Source: Natronorubrum sulfidifaciens JCM 14089 | Lineage (GTDB): Archaea; Halobacteriota; Halobacteria; Halobacteriales; Natrialbaceae | DNA length: 58,084 nucleotides | Direction: 5' to 3' | Assembly: GCF_000337735.1 (NCBI RefSeq) | Contig: NZ_AOHX01000001.1 | Span: 1-58,084 of the forward strand | Part shown: piece by piece, positions 1-8,127 of the stretch | Layout: every line of letters begins with the position of its first letter | Numbering within the stretch: the stretch's first letter is position 1 | Made by a program: the position numbers and the translations under genes | The notes under the pieces: generated by a model | The model's database searches: none | Seen by the model: only the letters and a program-made list of their open reading frames with translations | What the model was told of the DNA's origin: nothing

Positions 1-224
1 ATCGTCGACCCCGACCTCAACAGCAGCTATCTCGGTATGATAGCGGTCAGATCCGACGCAATTTCGGCGTGATCACCGTCTCAGTCAGTCGCTAAGCTAG
101 AACGGATGGGCCCATCACTCGTGGCAACGAGGATCGTTCGTGCACACTCGTCACCGAGCACATCGAGTTGAGCGGCTGTGTCAGGGGTTGATTCCGATCG
201 CGAGTTACTTGCTTGCATGGACAT
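1..224 (-). pseudogene. Decayed winged-helix transcriptional regulator (fragment)
   Basis: The minus strand from an ATG at 224 reads MSMQASNS..., then LDVLGDECARTILVATSDGP and stops after about 47 codons. This is the N-terminal helix of a haloarchaeal winged-helix family; compare LAVLDDEYAREILTNTSIEP in the intact gene at 36604. Past the TGA the same frame continues DGDHAEIASDLTAI, matching the wing region DGNHFSVYSANLDRL of that intact gene, before another stop. The recognition helix between the two blocks is missing. I infer an internal deletion plus stop codons. The gene may run past the window edge, so the 3' limit is not known. Confidence 0.55.
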
Positions 225-770
225 TGTCGTAGGTTCCTCTTTGTGGCCGTGTGGTGGTAGGTTCGCTCCGACAAGCGGGACCGAGACAGAGCAACTCGGA
301 AAGCGGTCCATCCCTATCGTGGGCACCACCAGTACGTTCCAGCACAACGATCGGTAAGCGATAGTGGTATTTTATAACGATGTACCTTATCCAGCGAAAT
401 AAGATCATTCTTCGGCGAAACTCCAGATTTCTATCGGGAAATGGCTGATTTCGAGGTCGATTTAGCGGTCAATATCGTGTTTGCAACTCGAATACAGGCC
501 AATACAGCTAAATTCGACGGAGGAACGGCAGTGTCGAAACGTCGCGAGTTGCCGGCACGACCCTGCTACAGCGACTGACTGGCCGGAAACTACGTATTTC
601 GCGGCTCCAGCACCACCCCGACAAATAAACAGTCTGCGTCCTTTATTCGCGTTTGCCCCCCTCGATAGGATGATGCTCGGATGCCTGTGGCAGTGTCGCC
701 GGTGATCGACCGCGACGGCCACCGCTAGACGACACTCGCCACATCGCATCCGCGTACCACCCCCACCACC
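225..770. other. Intergenic stretch, no supported gene
   Basis: Long open frames occur on both strands here, but their translations are Arg/Ser/Cys-rich and resemble no family. Nothing structural was recognised. The AT-rich patch around 360-400 could hold the promoter of the decayed regulator. Confidence 0.4.
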
Positions 771-962
771 ATGAAATCCACACAACACGACTGGAAGCCC
801 ATGGAATCGTCGACAGCAGGCGCACGCTGTCGAAACTGCGGTACACATGTTACCCAACAGTTCGCCCGCGTGTTCGGTGACAACGGTGACATCGTTCACG
901 GCTGCCCATCCTGTACGACGTACCGAGAAATGCAGTCCGGTGGCCATCTGCCAGGCAAGTGA
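771..962 (+). CDS. Zinc-ribbon miniprotein (DUF7563-like)
   Basis: This 63-residue protein has two Cys pairs: CRNC at residues 21-24 and CPSC at about 45-48, separated by THVTQQFARVFGD and a short GDIVHG turn. That is the layout of small haloarchaeal zinc-ribbon proteins of the DUF7563 type. It has no signal peptide or membrane segment, so it should be cytoplasmic. The function is unknown; proteins of this size often bind nucleic acid or partner proteins, which is inference only. It stands alone, with about 400 bases of unassigned DNA after it. Confidence 0.8.
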   Translation: MKSTQHDWKPMESSTAGARCRNCGTHVTQQFARVFGDNGDIVHGCPSCTTYREMQSGGHLPGK

Positions 963-1368
963 GCCACCACGAACAGTGCGGTGCCGATAAACGAGCGCTG
1001 TTTGGCCCGTTTTTCCCGATTGCAGCGGTGTGCCTCGAGACGCACTAACCGAAACGGAACGTGATCGACGACCAGTGCGACGACACACGTGCCGACTCAA
1101 TAGCTATTATCGGTTGGCTGAACTAATCAGTGTGATGTCGAATTAGGTAGATTATCCGAGGTTCCGATGTCCCGGGACACCTGCAGCTGTCGACAGACGG
1201 CTTGGCGGTCGTATTCCACACCTACTCTAGGTGGCCGACAGGAGTGTGTGCAGTCGGTGCCTAACGGCGGGGGCTAGTCTGCAAAAGTTAAAGTTAGTGG
1301 TCTGCGAAGCGTCACTGTACATGGTAGTTGGTGGACTAGTCGTCAATAACGCTCGCTCTTCCTGATCG
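963..1368. other. Intergenic stretch, no supported gene
   Basis: No credible coding frame was found. The run GCAAAAGTTAAAGTTAG near 1281-1297 is AT-rich and lies about 75 bases before the next start, so it may contribute promoter elements. No hairpin or repeat was noticed. Confidence 0.35.
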
Positions 1369-1872
1369 ATGTCTGTACAAACCAACCGTACCGAGTCACT
1401 TGCTGAAAGTGATGTGTTTCATATTCTCGGTAACGACAGACGTCGGTCGATCGTCCAGTTGCTCGCAGCCGAAGCCGGCCAAGTTGACGTCTCGGACATC
1501 GCCTCCGAAATCGCCGCCAACGAATCCGATACCACTCCCGTTCCGAACAACCTCTACAAGAGCGTCTACGTCTCCTTACAGCAGACACATCTCCCACAGC
1601 TACAAGAAGACGCCGTGATTGAGTACGATTCCGACGCAAAGACGATTCAACCGGGTCCGAACTTCGACGACGTGTTGCAGTATATTGACGGCCACAAAGA
1701 ACAGCAGTCGACGGCTCTCACACTTCATCTGGCGCTCTGTGTTCTCGGTCTTGTCGTGATCGCCCTCGCTGGACTCGGCATCCCACTGCTCTCGAGCATC
1801 GATCCCGTTCTCTCGAGTGTGCTCGTGTTACTGGCCGTTGCTGCGAGCAGTCTCTATCGACTATTGGGATAG
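1369..1872 (+). CDS. DUF7344-type winged-helix protein with two membrane helices
   Basis: This 167-residue protein begins with a winged-helix domain (about residues 12-105) with the family hallmarks VFHILGNDRRRSIVQLL, VSDIASEIAANE and YVSLQQTHLPQLQEDAVIEYD. Two hydrophobic segments follow (about 118-138 and 143-163), and almost nothing lies after them. Haloarchaeal DUF7344 proteins are presumed DNA-binding regulators; the C-terminal helices would tether this one to the membrane. A second protein of the same design is encoded at 11941-12540. It converges on the repetitive DUF7282 gene. Target genes are unknown. Confidence 0.85.
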   Translation: MSVQTNRTESLAESDVFHILGNDRRRSIVQLLAAEAGQVDVSDIASEIAANESDTTPVPNNLYKSVYVSLQQTHLPQLQEDAVIEYDSDAKTIQPGPNFDDVLQYIDGHKEQQSTALTLHLALCVLGLVVIALAGLGIPLLSSIDPVLSSVLVLLAVAASSLYRLLG

Positions 1873-1931
1873 CCGTCGGTGGCGTTCGAGTTGTAAAAAA
1901 AGACGTCGGACGGGCTGTGCCGTGACGGCCG

Positions 1932-3608
1932 TCAGTATACGACAGCAGCACCAATCAGCGATCCGGCGACAGCGGTGTCCTCAGCGTCTTCAGTGTCATT
2001 CTCGAGGCCGTCAGCCTCCTCGTGGACTGGCTGGTCTTCCATGGCATCCTCGAGGAGTTCATCGAGATCTTCGATGACCACGAAGACGGATATCTCCTCG
2101 ATGACAATGGTGTCGTCGGCAGCCTCGTCGTTCGTCTCCATCGTCACGTCGTCAGCATCGGACTCCGTTTCGACGGCGTCATCCTCGAGGCCATCAGCAG
2201 CGTCTTCATCGAGTTCATCGTCGGTTTCCGGTGTCATCTCCTGTGGCTCATCGACCGGGACGATCGTTAGCTCGTTGATAGTGACGTCGAGTTCGACGTT
2301 CTCGAGTTGGATGACAGTTCCCTCGTCGTCGTACATGTCGTCATCGGTGGCCATGTCATCGTCGTCTTCTGCAACGGGGTCGTCACCAGCGATCTCTCCA
2401 TCGTCCGCAACAGAGTCATCGTTGGCAGCGTCGACACCAACAGCATCCTCGCCGTCAGCCATATCGTCCGGTAGTTCACCGACGTAGACGTAGACGGTTG
2501 CCCGTTCGATGACGATCTCAATGACATCGTCCTCGGCGACTTCAGATTCGTCCTCGATTGGTTCGTCAACGGGTTGCTCGTCAGTCGGTTCCTCAGCAGG
2601 CTCCTCGTCGACTGGTTCGTCAATCGGTTCCTCAGCTGGTTCCTCGTCGACTGGTTCGTCAATCGGTTCCTCAGCTGGTTCCTCGTCGACCGGTTCGTCA
2701 GCCGACTTTTCCTCCGCAGGTTCCTCGTCGACTGATTCGTCAGTCGGCTTCTCCTCGGCTGGTTCCTCGTCGACCGGTTCGTCAGCCGGCTTTTCCTCCG
2801 CAGGTTCCTCATCGACTGGTTCGTCAGTCGGCTTCTCCTCGACTGGTTCCTCATCGACTGGTTCGTCAGTCGGCTTCTCCTCGGCTGGTTCCTCATCGAC
2901 CGGTTCGTCAGTCGGCTTCTCCTCGGCTGGTTCCTCATCGACCGGTTCTTCGGTCGGTTTCTCCTCGGCTGGTTCCTCGTCGACTGATTCGTCAACGGGC
3001 TCCTCATCGAGGGCATCATCGCCGTTCGCAACAGGGTCCTCGTCAGCATCACCGACAGTGACGACAGCCTGATCAGTCACCGGTTCGTCGTCAGCAGTCA
3101 GGTATGGGCCGTCTTCCTCACCCTCGGTCTCGACGAAATCGTACTCCTGATTCTCGTTCGTGTCGCGATGTGGCATCGCGATCAGCGTTTCATCTTCCTC
3201 GAGTGGCTCATCGAGCGTCACTTCGACGTTCTCGTGTGTGCCCGACTCGAGATACTCGGAGGTGCCAATGACGCTCTCGAGTACGTCGCCGACGAGCAGG
3301 CTACTGTCGTGGATCGTGACGAATCCACCGCTTGCCATCGTCACGTCGTCGACGACGACCGTCTCGCCGTCAGTCGTCTGATCGGAGAACGTTACATGGG
3401 CATCCTGTGCATCGTCCGCATCGGTTTCGGTCGGCTGTTCCTCATTCGGTTCGGTGTCCGGTTCGTCGGTTGCGTCGTCGTACTCATCATCGGTAGCTGT
3501 GTCCTCGTCGACAGTCGCAGCCGGTGTCGCACCGGCGACCATCGCCCCGCTCGAGCACACGAGCATCAACGCAGTAAGTACCACAAGTAGCTGATTGCGT
3601 GCAGTCAT
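1932..3608 (-). CDS. Secreted acidic DUF7282 protein with Pro-Val-Asp-Glu repeats
   Basis: The 558-residue product starts with a signal peptide (hydrophobic LLVVLTALMLVCSSGAMVAG). A DUF7282-like beta domain follows at about residues 65-190 (HVTFSDQTTDGETVVVDD, GGFVTIHDSSLLVGDVLES, ENQEYDFVETEGEEDGPYL). Residues about 205-345 are ten near-identical 13-14-residue units around VDEEPAEEKPTDEP. After that come three short beta-rich motifs (VIEIVIERATVYVYVGEL, VIQLENVELDVTINEL, IVIEEISVFVVIEDL) in acidic linkers, similar to segments in other haloarchaeal DUF7282 proteins. No C-terminal membrane anchor or PGF-CTERM is visible, so it is probably released or surface-associated. Its role is unknown. 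Confidence 0.85.
   Translation of the reverse strand: MTARNQLLVVLTALMLVCSSGAMVAGATPAATVDEDTATDDEYDDATDEPDTEPNEEQPTETDADDAQDAHVTFSDQTTDGETVVVDDVTMASGGFVTIHDSSLLVGDVLESVIGTSEYLESGTHENVEVTLDEPLEEDETLIAMPHRDTNENQEYDFVETEGEEDGPYLTADDEPVTDQAVVTVGDADEDPVANGDDALDEEPVDESVDEEPAEEKPTEEPVDEEPAEEKPTDEPVDEEPAEEKPTDEPVDEEPVEEKPTDEPVDEEPAEEKPADEPVDEEPAEEKPTDESVDEEPAEEKSADEPVDEEPAEEPIDEPVDEEPAEEPIDEPVDEEPAEEPTDEQPVDEPIEDESEVAEDDVIEIVIERATVYVYVGELPDDMADGEDAVGVDAANDDSVADDGEIAGDDPVAEDDDDMATDDDMYDDEGTVIQLENVELDVTINELTIVPVDEPQEMTPETDDELDEDAADGLEDDAVETESDADDVTMETNDEAADDTIVIEEISVFVVIEDLDELLEDAMEDQPVHEEADGLENDTEDAEDTAVAGSLIGAAVVY
2559..3000. repeat. Tandem 42/39-bp coding repeat
   Basis: Ten tandem units on the minus strand encode VDEEPAEE(K)P(T/I)DE-type blocks. 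Seven are 42 bp and three are 39 bp with the Lys-Pro step shortened. The units are nearly identical at DNA level, so unit number can change by slippage or recombination. Confidence 0.85.
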
Positions 3609-3766
3609 GTCTATGCCGTGAAGGCAGTCGCTAATCGAGATTTTACCACATAAACTGACACAGCGCTTTCGGCTCGTAACTGCATACTGTGCCTCCGGGC
3701 CGCAGTGCAGACTCTCGGTCTCGAGTGGAAAGCAACGGTTGGTGACAGATACAGCCCGCGATCACG

Positions 3767-4264
3767 TTACTCGCTTTTGGGCTGTTCAGGCGTCTGTGAA
3801 GCCGTCGGCTCGTGTCCCGGCAGACACACCAAGTTCTCACGTCCGAGCCGCAGTTTCGTGATTCGACCGTCCTCCTCGAGTTCGGCGAGGAGCCGGCTGA
3901 CTTTGGCTTTCGACCAGTCAACTGAGTCGACGATCTTCGACTGTTTCATCCGCCCGCCGTGTTCACGAACGAGCTGTTGTACCCGCTCTTGGTCGGTCAA
4001 GAACTCCTCGTCGTGTGGCTTCGACGTGGCGACGAACGTATTCTGGGCGGCGAATCGGTTCCGGGCCATGAGAACACCGCCGAGAAGTGCGAGGACGACG
4101 ATACCCACGAGTGCCGCGAGATGTGGACCCCATTCGAGCTGAAAGAGAGAGACAAGACCGAGTGTGACTGTCTCAGAACGGGTTCCAACACCGATGACGC
4201 CGCTGCTGCTCGCGATACCAGTGGAGGCGGTTATCGTAGCGACCCGCTGAAACGGTGTATTCAT
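3767..4264 (-). CDS. Membrane-anchored winged-helix regulator (MarR/DUF7343-like)
   Basis: This 165-residue protein has a single strong membrane helix at about 48-68 (HLAALVGIVVLALLGGVLMA), preceded by a Ser/Thr/Gly-rich segment. A cytoplasmic winged-helix domain occupies about 90-150: EEFLTDQERVQQLVREHGG, MKQSKIVDSVDWSKAKVSRLL and LAELEEDGRITKLRLGREN. The motif order (linker, helix, KQSKIVDSV recognition helix, wing) is that of haloarchaeal membrane-bound MarR-like regulators. I infer that it senses a cell-surface signal. No linked target is evident. An AT-rich run at about 4328-4350 may contain its promoter. Confidence 0.85.
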   Translation of the reverse strand: MNTPFQRVATITASTGIASSSGVIGVGTRSETVTLGLVSLFQLEWGPHLAALVGIVVLALLGGVLMARNRFAAQNTFVATSKPHDEEFLTDQERVQQLVREHGGRMKQSKIVDSVDWSKAKVSRLLAELEEDGRITKLRLGRENLVCLPGHEPTASQTPEQPKSE

Positions 4265-4782
4265 GGCGTCTCGATGGGACTGAGTTCGCTCACACTGCTC
4301 TGTATCATCACCATCACCTGTGAAAGTGTTTTTTATCGATCATTTATTGGTGTCCGTCTGCAATTCACCAGTTCTTGTATATCATTTCCCACACGATTCC
4401 AACTCGAGTCATCCACCCGATTTCGGTCACAGAGTGTCACATCGTCGTCGATGTCGTTGGTCGACTGCTCCGACACGGTGGCGTATCAGCGTGACCTCTG
4501 ACCGGGATACACCTGATGTGTGGATAAACGCAGTCGGACGTTCGCAATGGCTAGCGCGGATTCTCCTCGGTTCAGTTGGTAAGCAAATATTTCACTGACT
4601 AGTCCAATACGCGGAGTCTACAGTAGAACTGTATGTTTTCAGATACGTATCGGTGCCGCCGAACGTCAGCATAACCAATCGGCCAGCGACTCGACATCGG
4701 TATCGAACCGACCCAGTCGTACCGGAAGACGAGACACATCTTCGACAGTCCCGCAATGACCGTCACTGGCTACGATAGCGGT
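4265..4782. other. Intergenic stretch, no supported gene
   Basis: The plus-strand frame at 4320-4598 has no family-like sequence and poor codon bias. An AT-rich segment near 4328-4350 probably carries the promoter of the upstream-facing winged-helix gene. Nothing else was recognised. Confidence 0.35.
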
Positions 4783-5136
4783 TTACACGCCCGGGACGCC
4801 GACAGCATCGAATCCAGTCGCACCGACGAGTGCGAGGACATACAGAACGACCAGCACCGACAGCCACGCGACGATCGTAATTGCAGCAGCATCGACCCAG
4901 CCACCGGGGTATCGTGCATTGATCACCGCGAGATAGGCGATGAAGACGAGCAAGGGCCCAAGCAGCGGAATCCAGCCGAAAAAGAGCCCAACGAGACTCC
5001 AGACGATCGCCCCTAATAGGGCTGTGACGACAGCGTACGTGTAGTTTTCGGCGTCGACGATTACTTTTGCACCTGCGTAAATGCCGACAGCACCGATTAG
5101 CAGGCTCACGACGAAGACAACGAGGTTATCGATCAT
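4783..5136 (-). CDS. Small integral membrane protein, unknown function
   Basis: The 117-residue product is almost entirely hydrophobic, with four probable helices: about 4-24, 31-52, 56-72 and 83-106. It has short polar loops (DAENYTYAV, NARYPGGWVDAA). No catalytic or ligand motif is visible. Similar small four-helix proteins are common and uncharacterised in haloarchaea. It lies alone between a regulator and the epimerase gene and does not overlap either. Strong codon bias and clean hydrophobic periodicity support it as a real gene. Confidence 0.75.
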   Translation of the reverse strand: MIDNLVVFVVSLLIGAVGIYAGAKVIVDAENYTYAVVTALLGAIVWSLVGLFFGWIPLLGPLLVFIAYLAVINARYPGGWVDAAAITIVAWLSVLVVLYVLALVGATGFDAVGVPGV

Positions 5137-5198
5137 GGGCCACGCTGAAGCCGTGGCTACCGTTAGTTATCTTTCACCTACACTCACGGAAACGGTGC

Positions 5199-5252
5199 AC
5201 TATGAGCCGACATTGGTTCGATCTGTGTGTAACTCGGTTCAGTTGGTACGAG
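5199..5252 (+). repeat. Degenerate copy of palindromic repeat family II
   Basis: The segment has CTATGAGCCGAC at its left and ATCTGTGTGTAACTCGGTTCAG at 5221-5242. The second block matches the intact copy at 32109-32194 almost base for base. The central palindrome is missing, so this looks like a deleted relic. Confidence 0.5.
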
Positions 5253-5273
5253 AGAAACGACAGCGCCAGCCCC

Positions 5274-6242
5274 TTACATCGGATCAACGACGGAGTCGAC
5301 ATCGTCACCCATCGGCGACAGTCTCGTGCCGTCGACCAGCGATCGAATGCCGCACTCGAGGCTCACTCGAGGCTCGAAGCCAAGCGTCCGCGTTGTTCTG
5401 GAGAGATCGGCACCACTATGTCTGATATCACCCGGTCGAGACTCGTGATGGACGATCGGCGAGGACGAGTCGGTCACATCACGGATGAGTTCGGCTAGCT
5501 CATTGATCGACGTCCGAGAGCCCGTCCCGATATTGTACGCGTCGCCAACGTCGTCAGTGGTCGCTGCCCGCAGGTTCGCCCGAACGATGTCACTCACGTG
5601 GACGAAATCGCGCGTCTGCTGGCCGTCACCCTCGACCGTGATCGGTTCGTCTGCCCGTGCCTGCTCGAGAAACGTCGAGATGACGCCGCTGTATGGCCCC
5701 TGTTGGCGTAACCCGTAGACGTTGAAATACCGTAGCGCGACCGTCGGCAGGTCGTAGAGTTCCTCGTACAGTCGAGTGTACTGATCGAGTGCGAGTTTCT
5801 GCACGCCGTACGGGGAGGTCGGATCGGTCGACGCCGTCTCCGGAACCGGCAGTTCGGAGGGGTGGCCGTACACCGCCGCACTCGAGGCGACGACAACCCG
5901 CGCATCCTCCTGACGAGCCTGTTCTAAAACGAGGAGGCTCGCATCGAGGTTCGTTTCGTTGCTTCCACGCGGCGCATCGACACTCTGGGAGACGCTGACA
6001 ACCGCTGCATGGTGGAAAATAATATCGACGCCGCGAGCAGCCTGCTGGAGCGCGATCGGGTCGCGGATATCCCCATCGACAACGGTTACGTCCGCTGGGA
6101 GCCGTGAACGCTCGCCTGACGAAAAGTTATCGAGCACCCGAACCTCGTTGTGTGGCGCCAAGGCCTCCACGAGATGACTGCCGATAAAGCCCGCCCCGCC
6201 GGTCACGAGTACCGTCTCGTCACGAATCGCTTGCGAGTCCAT
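5274..6242 (-). CDS. NAD-dependent sugar-nucleotide epimerase/dehydratase
   Basis: The 322-residue protein is an extended short-chain dehydrogenase. The Rossmann motif TGGAGFIGSHL lies near residue 14, the conserved acidic turn VVDGDIRDP near 55, and the active-site pair YGVQK (Tyr-x3-Lys) near 146. The C-terminal domain carries FVHVSDIVRANL and the AYNIGTG motif. The family covers UDP-glucose 4-epimerases and dTDP-glucose dehydratases; the exact sugar cannot be read from sequence. The product probably feeds S-layer glycosylation or polysaccharide synthesis. It is monocistronic, with a divergent amidohydrolase gene upstream. Confidence 0.92.
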   Translation of the reverse strand: MDSQAIRDETVLVTGGAGFIGSHLVEALAPHNEVRVLDNFSSGERSRLPADVTVVDGDIRDPIALQQAARGVDIIFHHAAVVSVSQSVDAPRGSNETNLDASLLVLEQARQEDARVVVASSAAVYGHPSELPVPETASTDPTSPYGVQKLALDQYTRLYEELYDLPTVALRYFNVYGLRQQGPYSGVISTFLEQARADEPITVEGDGQQTRDFVHVSDIVRANLRAATTDDVGDAYNIGTGSRTSINELAELIRDVTDSSSPIVHHESRPGDIRHSGADLSRTTRTLGFEPRVSLECGIRSLVDGTRLSPMGDDVDSVVDPM

Positions 6243-6280
6243 TTCCTCGACACACCATGTCCGCTCCGTTTAGTATAGCA

Positions 6281-6318
6281 CTCGTACCTCGAGTATACCA
6301 CACTCCTAGCTCGAGTAT
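6281..6318. promoter_or_regulatory. Direct repeat upstream of the epimerase, possible operator
   Basis: CTCGTACCTCGAGTAT at 6281 recurs as CTCCTAGCTCGAGTAT at 6303, a 22-bp period, which is about two helical turns. It lies 40-75 bases before the epimerase start. CTCGAG is abundant in this genome, so the core alone is weak evidence; the flanking match strengthens it. Confidence 0.3.
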
Positions 6319-6449
6319 GAGCTGATTACCGGTCGTCTCGAGCGGAATCGGTTGCCGATCGGTTTCGTCGGGAAAGGTCACTCGAAAGAGCGAGTGCTGT
6401 GCGATCGGTCAACAGAAGGTATATGGACGGCGATTGGCAACGTCCGGCA

Positions 6450-7823
6450 ATGAGTGTCGATCTCGTCGTACGCAACTGTACCGTCGTTACCCCTGCCGGG
6501 CGAACGCCCGACGCGGGCGTCGCTGTCGAGGACGGAACCATCGTTGCCGTCGGCAGAAGCGACCGACTGCCCGACGCAGACCGGGTCCTCGACGGGAACG
6601 GGAACGTTCTGGTCCCCGGCATCATCGATGGTCACATCCACAACCGCGAGCCCGGACTCGAGTACAAAGAAGACTGGGAGTCGGCCACACGTGCTGCCGC
6701 CGCCGGCGGTGTGACGACCGTCGTTGGGATGCCAAACACCGACCCAGTGATCGACCGACCCGAGCACCTCGAGTTGAAGTTCGACCGCGGAGAGGCGTCA
6801 GCCCACGTCGACTTCCAGAGCTACGTCGTCGTCACATCCGAAAACCTCGATCTCATTCCGGATCTCGACGAGGCCGGCGCGCTCGGGTACAAAATCTTCC
6901 TCGGCTCCACAGTTGGCGACGTGCCGCCACCGAACGACGGCGAGATCCTCGAGGCGATGGAGCGAATCCGCAAGACGGGCAAGCGACTCGGCTTCCACGA
7001 GGAAAACGGCGAGATCATCGACCACTACACGGAGCAGTTCAAAACAGCGGGGAAGAACGACCCGATCGATCACTCCCACTCCCGGCCGGTCATCGCCGAG
7101 CAGGAAGCCGTCGAACGAATGCTCACCTTCGCCGAGGAGACTGGCGTCAAGGTCCACATGTTCCACGTCTCCTCGGGGTCGGCCGCCGAAGCCGTCGCCC
7201 GCGGCAAGGCTCGTGGTATCGACGTCACTGCCGAGACCTGCCCACACTATTTGTGGTTTACCGAGGAGGTCATGCGCGAGAAAGGGAATCCAGCACGGAT
7301 TCAACCACCCATTCGGGACGGCGACGAGCGAGAACGGCTCTGGGAGGTCGGCATCGACAACGGCGCGATCGACAGCATCGCGACCGACCACGCACCTCAC
7401 ACCCCCGAAGAGAAGAAAGTCGACGACCCCTTCGGGAACACCTGGGAGGCGATCTCGGGCTTCGTCGGCCTCGAGACCGAAGTCCCAGCGCTGCTCACCT
7501 TCGTCGATCAGGGCCGACTCACGCTCGAGGAGTGGGTCCGCCGCCACTCGACCCGTCCCGCCCAGATCTGGGGGCTGTACCCCAAGAAGGGGTCGCTGCA
7601 GGTCGGTACCGACGCCGACTTCACGATCGTCGACCCCGACCTCGAGTGGACACTCGAGGACGGCGACGAGCTGCACTCGAAAAATTGCGTGACGCCGTTT
7701 ATCGGTGAGTCTTTCACTGGCAAAGCAACGGCGACCGTCGTTCGCGGCGAGGTGGTGTACGAGGACGGTGCCGTGGTTGGCGAGGCGGGATACGGGACTC
7801 GAGTCGACGTAGACGACAGCTAA
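6450..7823 (+). CDS. Dihydroorotase-family cyclic amidohydrolase
   Basis: The product has 457 residues from the ATG at 6450; earlier ATGs in frame give non-family residues. Metal-site motifs are all present: DGHIHNREPG (His-x-His) near 58, the lysine in GYKIFLGS near 148 that is carboxylated in the family, FHVSS near 235 and the terminal Asp in ATDHAPH near 312. AAAAGGVTTVVGMPNT is the usual strand-helix signature. The fold hydrolyses cyclic amide bonds (dihydroorotate, allantoin or dihydropyrimidines). The HxHxREPG form favours a dihydroorotase-type substrate, but the neighbours are not pyrimidine genes; pyrD lies 6 kb away on the other strand. A T-rich run follows the stop. Confidence 0.88.
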   Translation: MSVDLVVRNCTVVTPAGRTPDAGVAVEDGTIVAVGRSDRLPDADRVLDGNGNVLVPGIIDGHIHNREPGLEYKEDWESATRAAAAGGVTTVVGMPNTDPVIDRPEHLELKFDRGEASAHVDFQSYVVVTSENLDLIPDLDEAGALGYKIFLGSTVGDVPPPNDGEILEAMERIRKTGKRLGFHEENGEIIDHYTEQFKTAGKNDPIDHSHSRPVIAEQEAVERMLTFAEETGVKVHMFHVSSGSAAEAVARGKARGIDVTAETCPHYLWFTEEVMREKGNPARIQPPIRDGDERERLWEVGIDNGAIDSIATDHAPHTPEEKKVDDPFGNTWEAISGFVGLETEVPALLTFVDQGRLTLEEWVRRHSTRPAQIWGLYPKKGSLQVGTDADFTIVDPDLEWTLEDGDELHSKNCVTPFIGESFTGKATATVVRGEVVYEDGAVVGEAGYGTRVDVDDS

Positions 7824-8006
7824 CTAAACAGATCCGTTTTCAGTCATTATCTTCGGTGGCAATGGCAAGCAGCGACAGCGCTCGAGCGGGTTCGTTCGGC
7901 ATCAGTAGCCCGTGATTGACACGCTCGAGAACAGTCAGCAAATCCGTAACGAGGTGGCTACCGTTTGTCGAGTTCCTCGAGGCTCCGTCTAGCGGTCTAC
8001 ATGGCT

Positions 8007-8020
8007 GTGTATATATACAC
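8007..8020. promoter_or_regulatory. Palindromic TATA element upstream of the TasA-like gene
   Basis: GTGTATATATACAC is a perfect 14-bp palindrome whose centre is an archaeal TATA-box core. It sits about 108 bases before the ATG at 8128, so either the leader is long or the palindrome is a regulator site. Confidence 0.45.
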
Positions 8021-8127
8021 CCCTCCATACGGTCGGTTCTGGTGTCTCACTCGGAGCGAGCGCCGACGGCTCGCCACGCGGCGACGCCGTGTCACGGCAG
8101 CCCGACTCCGACGTGGGGGAGACAACC

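Noticed and set aside
462-1100. 212-residue minus-strand open frame
   Set aside because: The translation is Arg/Ser/Cys-rich without family features and covers the real zinc-ribbon gene on the other strand.
1975-3072. Ser/Gly-rich and Arg/Pro-rich frames opposite the DUF7282 gene
   Set aside because: They are the mirror of its repeats (Glu-Glu-Pro codons read as Ser-Ser-Gly) and lack starts, domains or independent codon bias.
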